From: Microbacterium excoecariae
Lineage (GTDB): Bacteria; Actinomycetota; Actinomycetes; Actinomycetales; Microbacteriaceae
Assembly: GCF_011326725.1 (NCBI RefSeq)
Contig: NZ_JAANCO010000001.1
Location: forward strand, 1,426,001 to 1,490,000
Reading direction: 5' to 3'
Length of the DNA stretch: 64,000 nt
Made by a program: the position numbers and the translations under genes. The notes beneath the pieces are model-generated. The model made no database searches and was not told the DNA's origin. It saw only the letters and a list, made by a program, of their open reading frames with translations. Positions 6,868 through 15,720 of the stretch are shown in pieces; the stretch's first letter is position 1, and each line of letters begins with the position of its first letter.

Positions 6868-8662
6868 CCGCCCTCGTCTGCACTGGCCCGTCGTCGGCGG
6901 ATGCGGACAGGCGTACGTCGACAAGGTCCACGAGAACGACAAGGCGACCCCGGAGACGGCGTCCAAGTTCGGCAGCGCCGAGCCGCGCATCGCCACACCG
7001 CCTCTGCGCGAGCTGACGCCCGAGACCTCTCTCGGCTTCGACGTGATCGACTTCGCCGACGAAGTTCTCGGCGTCGACCTTCTGCCGTGGCAGCGTGCCG
7101 CGCTGATCCGCATGCTCGAGCTGCTCGAGGACGGAACGATGCGGTTCCGCACCGTCGTCATCCTCGTCGCGCGCCAGAACGGCAAGTCCACGCTCGCGCA
7201 GGTCCTGACGATCTGGCTGCTGTGCGTGTGGGGATGGCCGCTGATCCTCGGCACGGCTCAGGACCTCGACGTCGCCGAGGCGCTCTGGGAGGAGGTCGTC
7301 GACCTCGTCCTCGACAACGACGAGCTCGCGCCGCTCGTCGACGAGAAGCGCGGCGTCACGCGCGTCAACGGCAAGAAAAGCCTCAACCTCGCCAGCGGCG
7401 CGAAGTACAAGGTCAAAGCCGCGAACCGCCGCGCCGGTCGCGGTCTCTCGGGAAATCTCGTCCTTCTCGATGAGCTTCGCGAGCACCAGACGTGGGACGC
7501 CTGGGGCGCGATCACGAAGACCACGATGGCGCGCGCCGAGGCGCTGATCCTCGCGCTCTCCAACGCGGGCGACGCGACCTCCCGCGTCCTTCGGTACCTC
7601 CGTCTCATGGCGCACAAGGCCGTCGGCGACCCCGACGGCATCAACGCCGCCGAGGCGGACTCGAGCGGCGGCCCGACGCAGTTCGACCTCGAGACGATGC
7701 AGTCCTTCGCGACCGCGAAGGACGCCGACGAGGAAGACGCAGACCTCGACGGACTCGACGTCGACGACCTGCAGCAAGACGAGGAGACCCTCTGTCTGCT
7801 CGAGTGGTCCGCCCTTCCGGGCCGCGACCGTCGTGACCGTGAGGGCTGGCGGCAGGCCAACCCCTCGCTCGGCTACACGATCACCCTTCGCACGATCGCT
7901 GCAGCCTGCAAGACCGACCCCGAGTGGATCTTCCGCACCGAGGTGCTGTGCCAGTGGAACGACGGCGCATCCTCTGGGCCGTGGGAGCCCGGCTCGTGGG
8001 AAGAGACCACGATCGAGACGCGGAAGCTTGAGGACGGCCGCGAGGTCGTCGTCAACGCCGCCGATGCGATCGTCGGGCCCGTCATGGCCGGCATCGGGCA
8101 GTCCGGTGACCGCTCGCTCACGTACATCGCGCTCGCCGGATGGCGAGCCGACGGTGACGCACAGATCGAGCTCGTCGCTGGCCGGTACGGCGTCGACTGG
8201 GTCGAAGACTGGCTCGCGTCACCGGATCGGAAGGGCCGCATCAAGGCGGTGACCGGTCAGAAGAACGGTGCACCGGAGTCGACGCTGGTCAAGCAGCTGA
8301 AGGCATCCCGCACCTTCCACATGCCCGTCGTCGACATGGACCTGATCGGCGCCCACGCGAACGCCTACGACGAGCTCGCGCGCCGTGCCGCTTGGCACAT
8401 GCCGTCGCCTGTGCTCGACCTCGCCGCGCAGACCGCAGAGCGAAAGACGCTCTCCGGTGGCGCCTGGGTGCTCGACCACATCAATAGCCCTGTCGACATC
8501 GCGCCCATCAAGGCGTGGATCGCGGCGCTGTGGCTGCTGCTCAACCACGACGCAGAACCGCCACCGCCCCCGCCGCCACCGAAGGCCCTCGCCACGGACG
8601 ACGACGAGGAAGACGACGACCACGACAGCCTGACCGGAGACCTCTCCTCGGTCGGCTTCTGA
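6797..8662 (+). CDS. terL: Terminase large subunit
   Basis: ATP-driven DNA packaging motor and headful/cos nuclease. Counting from the 6797 ATG, Walker A is ARQNGKST at residues 125-132 and Walker B LVLLDE at 221-226. The C-terminal half contains the nuclease domain and ends in a poly-Pro and acidic tail. The true start is uncertain: the first 25 residues overlap terS and are Arg/Pro/Ser-rich, so a downstream non-ATG start near 6870-6930 is possible. Sits directly before the portal. Confidence 0.93.
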   Translation: MTPRSPSSAPRPRSAESKPRPRASRPRLHWPVVGGCGQAYVDKVHENDKATPETASKFGSAEPRIATPPLRELTPETSLGFDVIDFADEVLGVDLLPWQRAALIRMLELLEDGTMRFRTVVILVARQNGKSTLAQVLTIWLLCVWGWPLILGTAQDLDVAEALWEEVVDLVLDNDELAPLVDEKRGVTRVNGKKSLNLASGAKYKVKAANRRAGRGLSGNLVLLDELREHQTWDAWGAITKTTMARAEALILALSNAGDATSRVLRYLRLMAHKAVGDPDGINAAEADSSGGPTQFDLETMQSFATAKDADEEDADLDGLDVDDLQQDEETLCLLEWSALPGRDRRDREGWRQANPSLGYTITLRTIAAACKTDPEWIFRTEVLCQWNDGASSGPWEPGSWEETTIETRKLEDGREVVVNAADAIVGPVMAGIGQSGDRSLTYIALAGWRADGDAQIELVAGRYGVDWVEDWLASPDRKGRIKAVTGQKNGAPESTLVKQLKASRTFHMPVVDMDLIGAHANAYDELARRAAWHMPSPVLDLAAQTAERKTLSGGAWVLDHINSPVDIAPIKAWIAALWLLLNHDAEPPPPPPPPKALATDDDEEDDDHDSLTGDLSSVGF

Positions 8663-8678
8663 CACCTGAGGAGGCGCA

Positions 8679-10034
8679 ATGGGCTGGGTAACGAACTGGC
8701 TGCGCCGACCCATGGCGGTCGCCTCCGCCGTCCCACGTTCGGCGACTCGTGAGCACGGGTACACCAGCGACGCCGCCAACGGCTTCTGGGCCGACATCGA
8801 CGACGAGGAGACACCGGAGCTCCGGTGGCCGCTCAACATTCCCGTGTACGACCGCATGCGCCGGCAGGACGCGCAGGTCATCTCGGTGCTGCGAGCAGTC
8901 TCCCTCCCGATCAAGCGCACGCCGTGGCAGATCGATCCGGCCGGCGCCGATCCGGAGGTCGTGAAGTTCGTCTCCGCCAACCTGGGTCTCCCGGTCAAGG
9001 GGCAGGACGAGGACACGCAGACGGGCCGCCGCCGCGACCGGTTCTCGTGGCCGGAGCATCTCCACCACGCCCTGCTGTCGCTCCCGTTTGGGCACTCGGT
9101 GTTCGAGCAGACCTATCGCATCGGCCCCGATGGGCGGGCGTGGCTTCGCAAGCTCGGGTGGCGGCCGCCACGCACGATCAGCCGCATCGAGGTCGCCGCC
9201 GACGGCGGCCTGGTCGCCATCGAGCAGCACGGATACGCGATCGGCGAGCAGCGGTCGTATCGGATGACGGTAGACCGCCTCGTCGTGTACGTCAACGAGC
9301 GCGAGGGCGGCAACTGGCTCGGACAGTCCCTCCTCCGCCCCGCGTACAAGTTCTGGCTCCTCAAGGACCGGCTCCTGCGCGTGCAGTCGCAGACGATCCA
9401 CCGCAACGGCATGGGCGTCCCCGTGTACGAGGCGTCGGAGCAGCCGTCCCAGATCTCCGACCCCGAGGAGTACAAGCGCCGCGCCGACGCCGAGCTCGAC
9501 AGCGGGCTCAAGATCGCGCGCGGCTTCCGGTCGGGCGAGAGCGCGGGCGCCGCGGTCCCGCACGGCGCATCGGTGAAGCTCCTCGGCGTGGAAGGCACCC
9601 TGCCTGACGCGATGCCACCGATCCGCTACTACGACGAGCAGATCGCGCGCGCCGTGCTCGCGCACTTCCTCAACCTCGGCACCGAGACCGGGTCCTGGGC
9701 CCTGGGATCCACGTTCGCCGATTTCTTCACGATGTCGCTCCAGACGGTCGGCCTGCAGATCGCCGACACCGCGTCGAAGCACATCGTCGAGGACCTCGTC
9801 GACATCAACTTCGGCCCCGACACCCCCGCCCCGCGGATCGTCTTCGACGAAATCGGCAAGGGCCTCGCCGCCGAAGCGATCAAGATCCTCGTCGACGCGC
9901 GAATCCTCACGCCCGACGAGGACCTCGAGAAGTTCGCCCGCCAGGCGCTCTCGCTGCCCGAACGCAAGGGACCCGGGCGCGGCCACGGAGAGCAACCGCC
10001 GGCCACAACCGACACCACGACGGAGGACACATGA
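8679..10034 (+). CDS. Phage portal protein, DUF935 (Mu gp29-like)
   Basis: Forms the dodecameric DNA-entry vertex. The 451-aa length fits the family, as do the central AVSLPIKRTPW block, the LHHALLSLPFGHSVFEQTY region and the late YYDEQIARAVLAHFLNLGTE helix. ATG 8679 has SD gaggag (8670-8675). Its stop overlaps the protease start (ATGA at 10031). Confidence 0.88.
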   Translation: MGWVTNWLRRPMAVASAVPRSATREHGYTSDAANGFWADIDDEETPELRWPLNIPVYDRMRRQDAQVISVLRAVSLPIKRTPWQIDPAGADPEVVKFVSANLGLPVKGQDEDTQTGRRRDRFSWPEHLHHALLSLPFGHSVFEQTYRIGPDGRAWLRKLGWRPPRTISRIEVAADGGLVAIEQHGYAIGEQRSYRMTVDRLVVYVNEREGGNWLGQSLLRPAYKFWLLKDRLLRVQSQTIHRNGMGVPVYEASEQPSQISDPEEYKRRADAELDSGLKIARGFRSGESAGAAVPHGASVKLLGVEGTLPDAMPPIRYYDEQIARAVLAHFLNLGTETGSWALGSTFADFFTMSLQTVGLQIADTASKHIVEDLVDINFGPDTPAPRIVFDEIGKGLAAEAIKILVDARILTPDEDLEKFARQALSLPERKGPGRGHGEQPPATTDTTTEDT

Positions 10035-11308
10035 CCGGCCTCATCGGGCTCGACGAGCCCTGGTACCGGATCGACACGGACGACAACGGCACCGCTCAGG
10101 TCCACATCTACGGCGTGATCGTCTCCTCCGCATGGTGGGACGACGAAGTCGGGGCGAACGAACTCGTCAAGGCCCTCGACCAGCTCGACGCCGAACGCAT
10201 CCACCTGCGCATCAACTCGCCAGGCGGGAGCGTCTACGGCGGCACCGCGATCATGAACGCCCTCGCGCGCAACAGCGCCCGCGTCGTCGCCTCCATCGAC
10301 GGCATCGCCGCATCCGCCGCCACGATCATCATGCTCGCCGCCGACGAGATCGAAATGGGCGCCGGCGCCGAGCTCATGATCCACGACGCCTCCGCCATCG
10401 TCTACGGGCAGGCCAAGGACCTCCGCAAGGAAGCCGACAGCCTCGACCGCCTCTCCCAGACCATCGCCGAGCTCTACGCCAAGCGCGCCGGCGGCACCGC
10501 CGAACAATGGCGCGCCGCGATGCTCGACGAGACCTGGTACACGGCGAAGGAAGCGCTCGCCGCGGGGCTGGTCGATCGCGTCCTCGAGCTGCCCACGCCG
10601 AACGCGGAGCCCGAGAACGTCGTGCCCATCGAGCGTGCGGCGAAGGCCCTCGGATGGCAGCACGCCGGCCGGTCGGCGTCGTCCGCCCCGTACATTCCCG
10701 CGGCCGAAGGCCGGTCGCGGGTGACAGCCGACGATCTCGCGCGCCTCGAGCGCGTGGCGCTCGCGGCACCCTCGCCGGCGGATCCGCCGTCGGCATCTCA
10801 CCCCGAAACGAAGGGAGTTCCGACGATGTCGGAGAAGATCACCAAGGGGCTTCGCGAGCGACTCGGCCTGACCGCCGAGGTCGACGACGAGGCGATGCTC
10901 ACCGCGCTCGACGAGCGCCTCAACGCCGAGCCCGCGGCCCGCGAGCCGGCCGCCACGCCAGAGGGCGTGACGATGATCGACGAGGACCAGCTCGCCGCGC
11001 TCCGTCGCGACGCCGCCGATGGCCGGGAGGCCCGCGAGGCGCAGCGCACCGCCGAGCGCGTCGCGACGGTCGACGCCGCGGTCAACACCGGTCGCATCCC
11101 GCCCGCACGTCGCGAGCACTGGCTGCAGCAGCTCGAGGCGGACCCCGGAGCCGCCGAGACCCTCAACAGCCTCGCCGCCGGCACGGTTCCGCTCGAGGCG
11201 AAGGGCATCACCGGCGGCGTCGACGAGGCACCGGACGACGACACCGAGATGTACATGAAGTTCTGGCCCGGCGAGACCCCGGCCACCGACACCACGAAGG
11301 GTGCCTGA
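10031..11308 (+). CDS. ClpP-like prohead protease, fused to scaffold region
   Basis: Residues 20-200 form a ClpP/SppA-type serine protease fold with INSPGG, catalytic Ser in GIAASAA (about Ser95) and His in MIHDA (about His118). Residues about 266-425 are a charged helical scaffold-like region. Such proteins drive procapsid assembly and cleave the scaffold. An internal in-frame start at 10826 (separate entry) gives the lambda C/Nu3-type arrangement. Coupled to the portal by ATGA. Confidence 0.88.
   Translation: MTGLIGLDEPWYRIDTDDNGTAQVHIYGVIVSSAWWDDEVGANELVKALDQLDAERIHLRINSPGGSVYGGTAIMNALARNSARVVASIDGIAASAATIIMLAADEIEMGAGAELMIHDASAIVYGQAKDLRKEADSLDRLSQTIAELYAKRAGGTAEQWRAAMLDETWYTAKEALAAGLVDRVLELPTPNAEPENVVPIERAAKALGWQHAGRSASSAPYIPAAEGRSRVTADDLARLERVALAAPSPADPPSASHPETKGVPTMSEKITKGLRERLGLTAEVDDEAMLTALDERLNAEPAAREPAATPEGVTMIDEDQLAALRRDAADGREAREAQRTAERVATVDAAVNTGRIPPARREHWLQQLEADPGAAETLNSLAAGTVPLEAKGITGGVDEAPDDDTEMYMKFWPGETPATDTTKGA
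10826..11308 (+). CDS. Nested scaffold protein, internal start of the protease gene
   Basis: ATG 10826 is in frame with the protease and is preceded by AAGGGAG (10811-10817) with an 8-base spacer. The product (160 aa) would be a helical, Glu/Ala/Arg-rich scaffolding protein beginning MSEKITKGLRER, lacking the protease domain. Comparable internal starts produce the scaffold separately in lambda-like phages; here it is predicted from sequence only. Confidence 0.6.
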   Translation: MSEKITKGLRERLGLTAEVDDEAMLTALDERLNAEPAAREPAATPEGVTMIDEDQLAALRRDAADGREAREAQRTAERVATVDAAVNTGRIPPARREHWLQQLEADPGAAETLNSLAAGTVPLEAKGITGGVDEAPDDDTEMYMKFWPGETPATDTTKGA

Positions 11309-11310
11309 TC

Positions 11311-11682
11311 ATGGACCAGCACGTGCACAAGTTCGAGCCCTCCGCCGTCGCGATCACGCTCTCGGCCTCCGCCGACGTCACCGCGGGGCGACTCCTCGAA
11401 GTCACCGGAGACGGCACCGTCGCACACGCGGGCGCCGCCTCGACCGCAACGGTCGGCGCAGCCGCCGTCGACACGCCCAGCGGCGACAAGGTCGCGGTCC
11501 TCCTCGGAGGCGTCCAGCCGCTCGTCGCCAGCGCCGCGATCACCGCCGGCGATGCGCTCATCGCAGCCGCCGACGGGAAGGTCGCGCCGATCGGCGCCGG
11601 CACGCCCGACCAGATCGTCGGCTACGCCCTCACCTCCGCGGACAACGCGGACGACCTCGTCACCGCGCGGATCACCCGCTGA
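11311..11682 (+). CDS. Head decoration protein (DUF2190-like)
   Basis: A 123-aa protein of short repeated beta strands rich in Ala/Gly/Val (DVTAGRLLEVTGDGTVAHAG, VLLGGVQPLVAS, ITAGDALIAAADGKV), the layout of DUF2190 capsid-stabilising proteins. Located directly upstream of the major capsid gene, as usual. ATG 11311 follows SD cgaaggg. Confidence 0.8.
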   Translation: MDQHVHKFEPSAVAITLSASADVTAGRLLEVTGDGTVAHAGAASTATVGAAAVDTPSGDKVAVLLGGVQPLVASAAITAGDALIAAADGKVAPIGAGTPDQIVGYALTSADNADDLVTARITR

Positions 11683-11699
11683 CCTCAGGGAGCACACTC

Positions 11700-12629
11700 A
11701 TGACGTACACCTACCCCGCACCCGCGCCGACCGTCACCGACGGCGACACGGCGTCGATCCACCACCTCCTCAAGACGCCGAGCGTCCTCGCCCGCCGGAT
11801 CCGCACGCTCGCCGACAAGCGCTACATCGCCGACATGCTCCTCACCGGTCGGTACCAGGCCAACGGCGGCGCGATCCTCTACGAGGACGGCGAGCCGATG
11901 GAGACCAACGACGACCCGGAGGCGATCGCCCCGGGCGCTGCATACCCGCTGACCAAGGCCAACGAAGGCACCCTGCAGGTCGCGAAGACGACCAAGTGGG
12001 GCCGCGACGTCATCGTCACCGACGAGGCCATCGCGCGACTCCTCATGGACCCCGTCGACCGGGCATTCGCGAAGCTCGTCAACCGCACCGTGCGATTCAT
12101 CGACACGGCCGCGCTCAGCGTCATCGCCTCCCGCGTGACGGCCACCTTCGACGTCACGACGGACGGGCCCGGCGCCTGGACCGGCGGCGACGAGATCGTC
12201 GAGAGCGTGCTCCTCGCCAAGCAGCGGGTCGTCGACCTCGAGGAGGGCTACGACCCCACAGCCATCGTCCTCACCGGCACCCAGTGGGCCAAGGCCGTCT
12301 CGCGGCTCAACGCCGCCGGCCTCCTGCCACGCGAGGGCGGCAACCCGCTCACGTCCGGCACGTGGCCCCAGGCCCTCGGCCTGACCTGGCTCACCTCGCC
12401 CCACACACCGAGCACCGACCCGATGCTCCTCGACACGACCCAGCTCGGCGGCATGGCCGACGAGCAGATCGGCGGGCCCGGCTACATCTCGGAGCGAGGC
12501 GTCGGCGTCGAGACGAAGTCCCTCCGAGACGACGACAACGACCGATACAAGCTACGCGCTCGCCGCGTGACGGTGCCGGTCGTGCGCGAGGCGGCCGCGG
12601 GCATCAAGATCACGAACACGGGTCTCTGA
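11700..12629 (+). CDS. Major capsid protein
   Basis: 309 aa, in the canonical place after protease and decoration genes. Consistent with an HK97-fold capsid: an N-terminal helical arm, ATKTTKWG-like central strands (AKTTKWGRDVIVTDEAI), an A-domain and C-terminal strands. SD is gggag at 11689-11693. Identified mainly by position and length; sequence-family match is moderate. Confidence 0.82.
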   Translation: MTYTYPAPAPTVTDGDTASIHHLLKTPSVLARRIRTLADKRYIADMLLTGRYQANGGAILYEDGEPMETNDDPEAIAPGAAYPLTKANEGTLQVAKTTKWGRDVIVTDEAIARLLMDPVDRAFAKLVNRTVRFIDTAALSVIASRVTATFDVTTDGPGAWTGGDEIVESVLLAKQRVVDLEEGYDPTAIVLTGTQWAKAVSRLNAAGLLPREGGNPLTSGTWPQALGLTWLTSPHTPSTDPMLLDTTQLGGMADEQIGGPGYISERGVGVETKSLRDDDNDRYKLRARRVTVPVVREAAAGIKITNTGL

Positions 12630-12631
12630 TC

Positions 12632-13066
12632 GTGGCCGCCACCGCGAAGGCGAACGTCGTCACCGCGACGATGATCGTTTGCCCCGTCAAGACCGACGAG
12701 GGCATCGAGCAGCGCTACTTCCACCGTGGCGACGCGCTCCCCGCCGCTGTCGACAAGGCCGATGTCAAGCGCCTCGTCGACGGCGGCCTGGTCAAGTCGG
12801 TCTCGGTGCGCATGGTCGCAAAGACCAGCGCGCCGGCGCCCTCGACGTCCACGGGTGCCGACGGCTCGGGAACGGCCGACAGCGACAACAGCGCGCCGAA
12901 CGGCGAGTCCAACGACTCGGACAGCGACTCGTCCGAGTCGTCCGAGTCGTCCGAGTCGTCCGAGTCGGTGTCCGAGTCGGACGACACGGACAGCGACTCG
13001 AGCGCTGACACCGCTGCGGCGGGCAAGGATCCGGGCGCCGGCAAGCCGGCCACGCCGAAGAAGTGA
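12632..13066 (+). CDS. Head-region protein with Ser/Asp/Glu repeat tail (144 aa)
   Basis: GTG 12632, two bases after the capsid stop. Residues 1-65 form a small beta domain (NVVTATMIVCPVKTDEG); residues 80-130 are almost only Ser, Asp and Glu, encoded by tandem 9-bp repeats. Resembles short head proteins located between capsid and connector genes in actinophages. The acidic tail could be disordered and surface-exposed. Role unproven. Confidence 0.65.
   Translation: MAATAKANVVTATMIVCPVKTDEGIEQRYFHRGDALPAAVDKADVKRLVDGGLVKSVSVRMVAKTSAPAPSTSTGADGSGTADSDNSAPNGESNDSDSDSSESSESSESSESVSESDDTDSDSSADTAAAGKDPGAGKPATPKK
12931..12978 (+). repeat. 9-bp tandem repeats (GTCCGAGTC)
   Basis: Four perfect copies at 12931-12966 and a fifth after 3 bases (12970-12978). 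They encode the SES repeats of the head-region protein. Copy number is prone to slippage without breaking the frame. Confidence 0.9.
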
Positions 13067-13086
13067 CGAGGAAGGGGTGAGGATCC

Positions 13087-13458
13087 GTGGCGATTCTCCC
13101 GGAGGACATCGGTCCCGATGAGCAGGCGGCCCGCCGCGTGCTGGCTCGCGCGCGGGACCTCGCCCCTTGCCTCGACTCGCTCACGGGCGAGCCGCAGAAG
13201 GACGCTCTCGCGATCCTCAAGGGCGTCTACGCCGAGCTCCCTGACGCGGGCGCGCGGCGTGCACGCTCACTGTCGCGCAACGGCACCGCGATCACGTACG
13301 ACGACGCCGCCTCGGCGTTCTCGGACGACGACGTCGTGTCGCTGCGCGGCCTGTGCGCCCGCGCCGGCGACGGCTTCACGTTCCTCGGCATGCCGAGAGC
13401 CTCATTCCCCATCGACGGCGTCAGCGTCGGGATCTGGCCGGGGGAGCGGTACTCGTGA
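13087..13458 (+). CDS. Head-to-tail adaptor protein (123 aa)
   Basis: GTG 13087 with SD gaaggggtgagg. A helical N-terminal half (EQAARRVLARARDLAPCLD) fits head-tail connector proteins of the HK97 gp6 type in the expected position after the capsid genes. Stop overlaps the next GTG at 13455. Assignment rests on position, length and helical content. Confidence 0.7.
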   Translation: MAILPEDIGPDEQAARRVLARARDLAPCLDSLTGEPQKDALAILKGVYAELPDAGARRARSLSRNGTAITYDDAASAFSDDDVVSLRGLCARAGDGFTFLGMPRASFPIDGVSVGIWPGERYS

Positions 13459-13784
13459 AATGGCCCGCGTTCTTCTCCCCGCACACCGTCCGCGTCCGCG
13501 ACATCGCGTCCTCGGGCGGCATGGGCACCACCTACACCGCGCCGCGTGAACTCGCGGCGGAGGTGAAGGACGAGCAGACGCTCGTCCGCGACCGCGACGC
13601 CCGCGAAGTCGTGTCGTCCACGCAGGTGACGGTCGCGCTCGACGCCCGCGTCACGCCCGGCGCCCTGGTCACGGTGTGGCCGGGCGAGGGCGCGGGCGTG
13701 GAACGCGAAGCGACCGTCATCACCGTTGCCCGACACGTCGAGCGCCCACCGCTCGAATCACACCTCGTGCTGTTCCTCGAATAG
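13455..13784 (+). CDS. Head-tail stopper/head closure protein (109 aa)
   Basis: Short beta-barrel-like protein (VRVRDIASSGG, TYTAPRELAAEV, STQVTVALDARVTPGALVTVW) similar in layout to SPP1 gp16-like stopper proteins. Coupled to the adaptor gene by an overlap at GTG 13455. Function by position. Confidence 0.65.
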   Translation: MKWPAFFSPHTVRVRDIASSGGMGTTYTAPRELAAEVKDEQTLVRDRDAREVVSSTQVTVALDARVTPGALVTVWPGEGAGVEREATVITVARHVERPPLESHLVLFLE

Positions 13785-13793
13785 GAGGCAAGC

Positions 13794-14111
13794 GTGAACA
13801 TCCACAACCCGATCCTCACGACCGTCGAAAAGGCCGTGCAGGACGAGCTCCGCAAGGCCGGCCGTGACGTCCTCAAGCAGTCCAACGAGAACGCGCCCCG
13901 CCGCACCGGAGCACTCGCCAAGTCCGGCCAGGTGCGCGTCGACGACCTCACCGTGCAGATCAGCTACAAGGCCCGCCACGCGGCCCTGCAGCACGAGAAC
14001 CTCGACTACCGCCACCAGAAGGGCGGCGCGAAGTTCCTCGAGAACGCCGCACTCGAGTTCGACGTGGAAGGCGCCATCGCCAAGGGAGTTCGGAGCGCCC
14101 TCGGTGGATGA
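13794..14111 (+). CDS. HK97 gp10-like neck protein (105 aa)
   Basis: GTG 13794 with SD ggaggcaa. The RRTGALAKSGQVRV motif and the YKARHAALQHE segment followed by GGAKFLENAA are the signature of the HK97 gp10 family, which acts in head-tail joining. Stop overlaps the next start at 14104. Confidence 0.82.
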   Translation: MNIHNPILTTVEKAVQDELRKAGRDVLKQSNENAPRRTGALAKSGQVRVDDLTVQISYKARHAALQHENLDYRHQKGGAKFLENAALEFDVEGAIAKGVRSALGG

Positions 14112-14520
14112 CGCCGCCCTCACCTGCCGGCTCCTCGTATACCTCTCCGGCATCCCCGGCTGGGAATGGCGCCCGACCGGCCCCGCATACACGACCGACG
14201 AGACCGGCCTGTTCTACGGGCCGATCGGCGACACCCCCGATCGTGCAATCGGCGTCCGCGTCTACGCCACCGACGACGACCGGTACCTCGCCCAGCGCCG
14301 CGCACAAATCCGCATCCGCGGCCGCGCCCACCACCTCGACGACGCCGACACCATCGCCGGCATCGCACACACCGCCCTCGACGGCCTCTCCCGCGTCGCG
14401 GGCATCCTCAGCGCTCGCCGCATCTCGATGTCGCCGTTGGGGGCTGACGGCAACAGCCGCGAGGAGCGGACAGAAAACTACCTGATCACGCTCGACAACA
14501 TGGAGGCAATCGCATCATGA
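14104..14520 (+). CDS. Tail terminator protein (138 aa)
   Basis: Lies between the gp10-like neck protein and the tail tube gene. The mixed alpha/beta pattern (LLVYLSGIPGWEW, RAIGVRVYATDDD, QIRIRG) fits tail-terminator/minor-capsid family proteins that cap the tail tube. GTG start overlaps the previous stop; its stop overlaps the next ATG at 14517. Confidence 0.72.
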   Translation: MDDAALTCRLLVYLSGIPGWEWRPTGPAYTTDETGLFYGPIGDTPDRAIGVRVYATDDDRYLAQRRAQIRIRGRAHHLDDADTIAGIAHTALDGLSRVAGILSARRISMSPLGADGNSREERTENYLITLDNMEAIAS

Positions 14521-15281
14521 GCAACAGGGTTCCGCTGCCCGCTGGCAGCACGCTCGGCAAGAGCTTCGAGTACGGCATCGACATCAATCTCGGCACGGCG
14601 GGCTCGCCGCAGTGGCAGCCGCTGCGGCGCATGTCCGCATTCGCGCCGACGTTCCCGCCCACGACGGGCGACACCGCCACGTACGACGACCTGGGGGCGC
14701 CGAGCGAGGACGTCACGGGGCGCAGCTTCGCGGCCTCGTTCACCGTTCAGGCGAACCGTAGCCTCACCACGGGCCTCTACCTTCCCGAGGTCGAGGTGCT
14801 TCTCGCCGCGGGCCGTGCGAAGGGCAACGCGGCCCTGGTCGACATGCGCTTCTATCACAAGCCCGAGACCGGGGCCCCGAACCCGAACGACGCTGGCCGT
14901 GCCACGACCCGGGTCGAGGTGTCCCGCCCGAACACCGGCAACGCCGAGACCGAGGTCTTCGCGATCACGCTCACCGGCCGCGGCGAGTACACGCCGATCG
15001 TTAACCCGTTCGCGGGCTGGGGGGCTACGGTCCCGCAGATCTCGTTCATCGGTCCGCCGGCCGCGGACGAGGGCACGCTCATCACGATCAACGGGTCCGG
15101 CTTCCTCGACGCCACCGAGGTGTCGTTCGATTCCGTTTCGCTCTCCGCCGACGACTACATGATCGTCAACGGTTCTTCGATCGTGCTGCAGGTGCCCGCT
15201 GGCGTCGAGGGGACTGTCCCGGTGACCGTCACCTCGGCTGCGGGCACGTCGAACGAGTACTCGTACGAGCGAGGGGCGTGA
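14517..15281 (+). CDS. Major tail tube protein with C-terminal IPT/TIG domain
   Basis: Residues 1-170 form the tail tube domain (beta-rich, with DDLGAPSEDVTGRSFAASFT). Residues about 175-254 form an Ig-like IPT/TIG domain (ISFIGPPAADEGTLITINGSGF ending EYSYERGA). Ig-like domains on tail tubes are thought to decorate the tail surface and aid weak binding to cells. ATGA coupling with the terminator gene. Followed by the frameshifting chaperone genes, the standard order. Confidence 0.88.
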   Translation: MSNRVPLPAGSTLGKSFEYGIDINLGTAGSPQWQPLRRMSAFAPTFPPTTGDTATYDDLGAPSEDVTGRSFAASFTVQANRSLTTGLYLPEVEVLLAAGRAKGNAALVDMRFYHKPETGAPNPNDAGRATTRVEVSRPNTGNAETEVFAITLTGRGEYTPIVNPFAGWGATVPQISFIGPPAADEGTLITINGSGFLDATEVSFDSVSLSADDYMIVNGSSIVLQVPAGVEGTVPVTVTSAAGTSNEYSYERGA

Positions 15282-15282
15282 G

Positions 15283-15720
15283 ATGACCGCGGTCGACTTT
15301 GGTGAGTGGGCCGCGGATGGTCTCACGCTGACCTTCGGGGGTCGCACCTACGATGTGCGGCCCCCGAGCGTCGAAGGCGCCAAGCAGGTCCTCGCCGCCG
15401 CCGTGCGCGGCGAGATCAACCTTGGACTCATCGAGGGCGAGATCCCCGACGAGGTGCAGCAGGTTCTCAACTCGATCGGTGACACGCACCCCGCGCTCGG
15501 ATCCGTGTACGACGAGCTCGTGCGCGACGGCGTCGACTCGGCGACGATCGACCGGATGGGCTATTACGCCGTCTTCTACTGGGCGCGCGGCCGCGAGTAT
15601 GCCGACAAGCTCGCGGCGATCCTGTGGGCCCCGCGCGCGATCGCGGACGGCGCCCCGAAGGATGGTGGTCGCGCCCCAAAAGGCTCGAAACGGCGGAGGA
15701 CTGGGCGCCGTACGGCATAG
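15283..15720 (+). CDS. Tail assembly chaperone, unshifted product (gpG-like)
   Basis: The 145-aa product starts at ATG 15283, directly after the tail tube gene. It has the gpG-like helical body (VEGAKQVLAAAVRGEI, YYAVFYWARGREYADKLAAILW). Without frameshifting it ends in a basic tail. Required with the shifted form to assemble tail tube around the tape measure. Confidence 0.85.
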   Translation: MTAVDFGEWAADGLTLTFGGRTYDVRPPSVEGAKQVLAAAVRGEINLGLIEGEIPDEVQQVLNSIGDTHPALGSVYDELVRDGVDSATIDRMGYYAVFYWARGREYADKLAAILWAPRAIADGAPKDGGRAPKGSKRRRTGRRTA

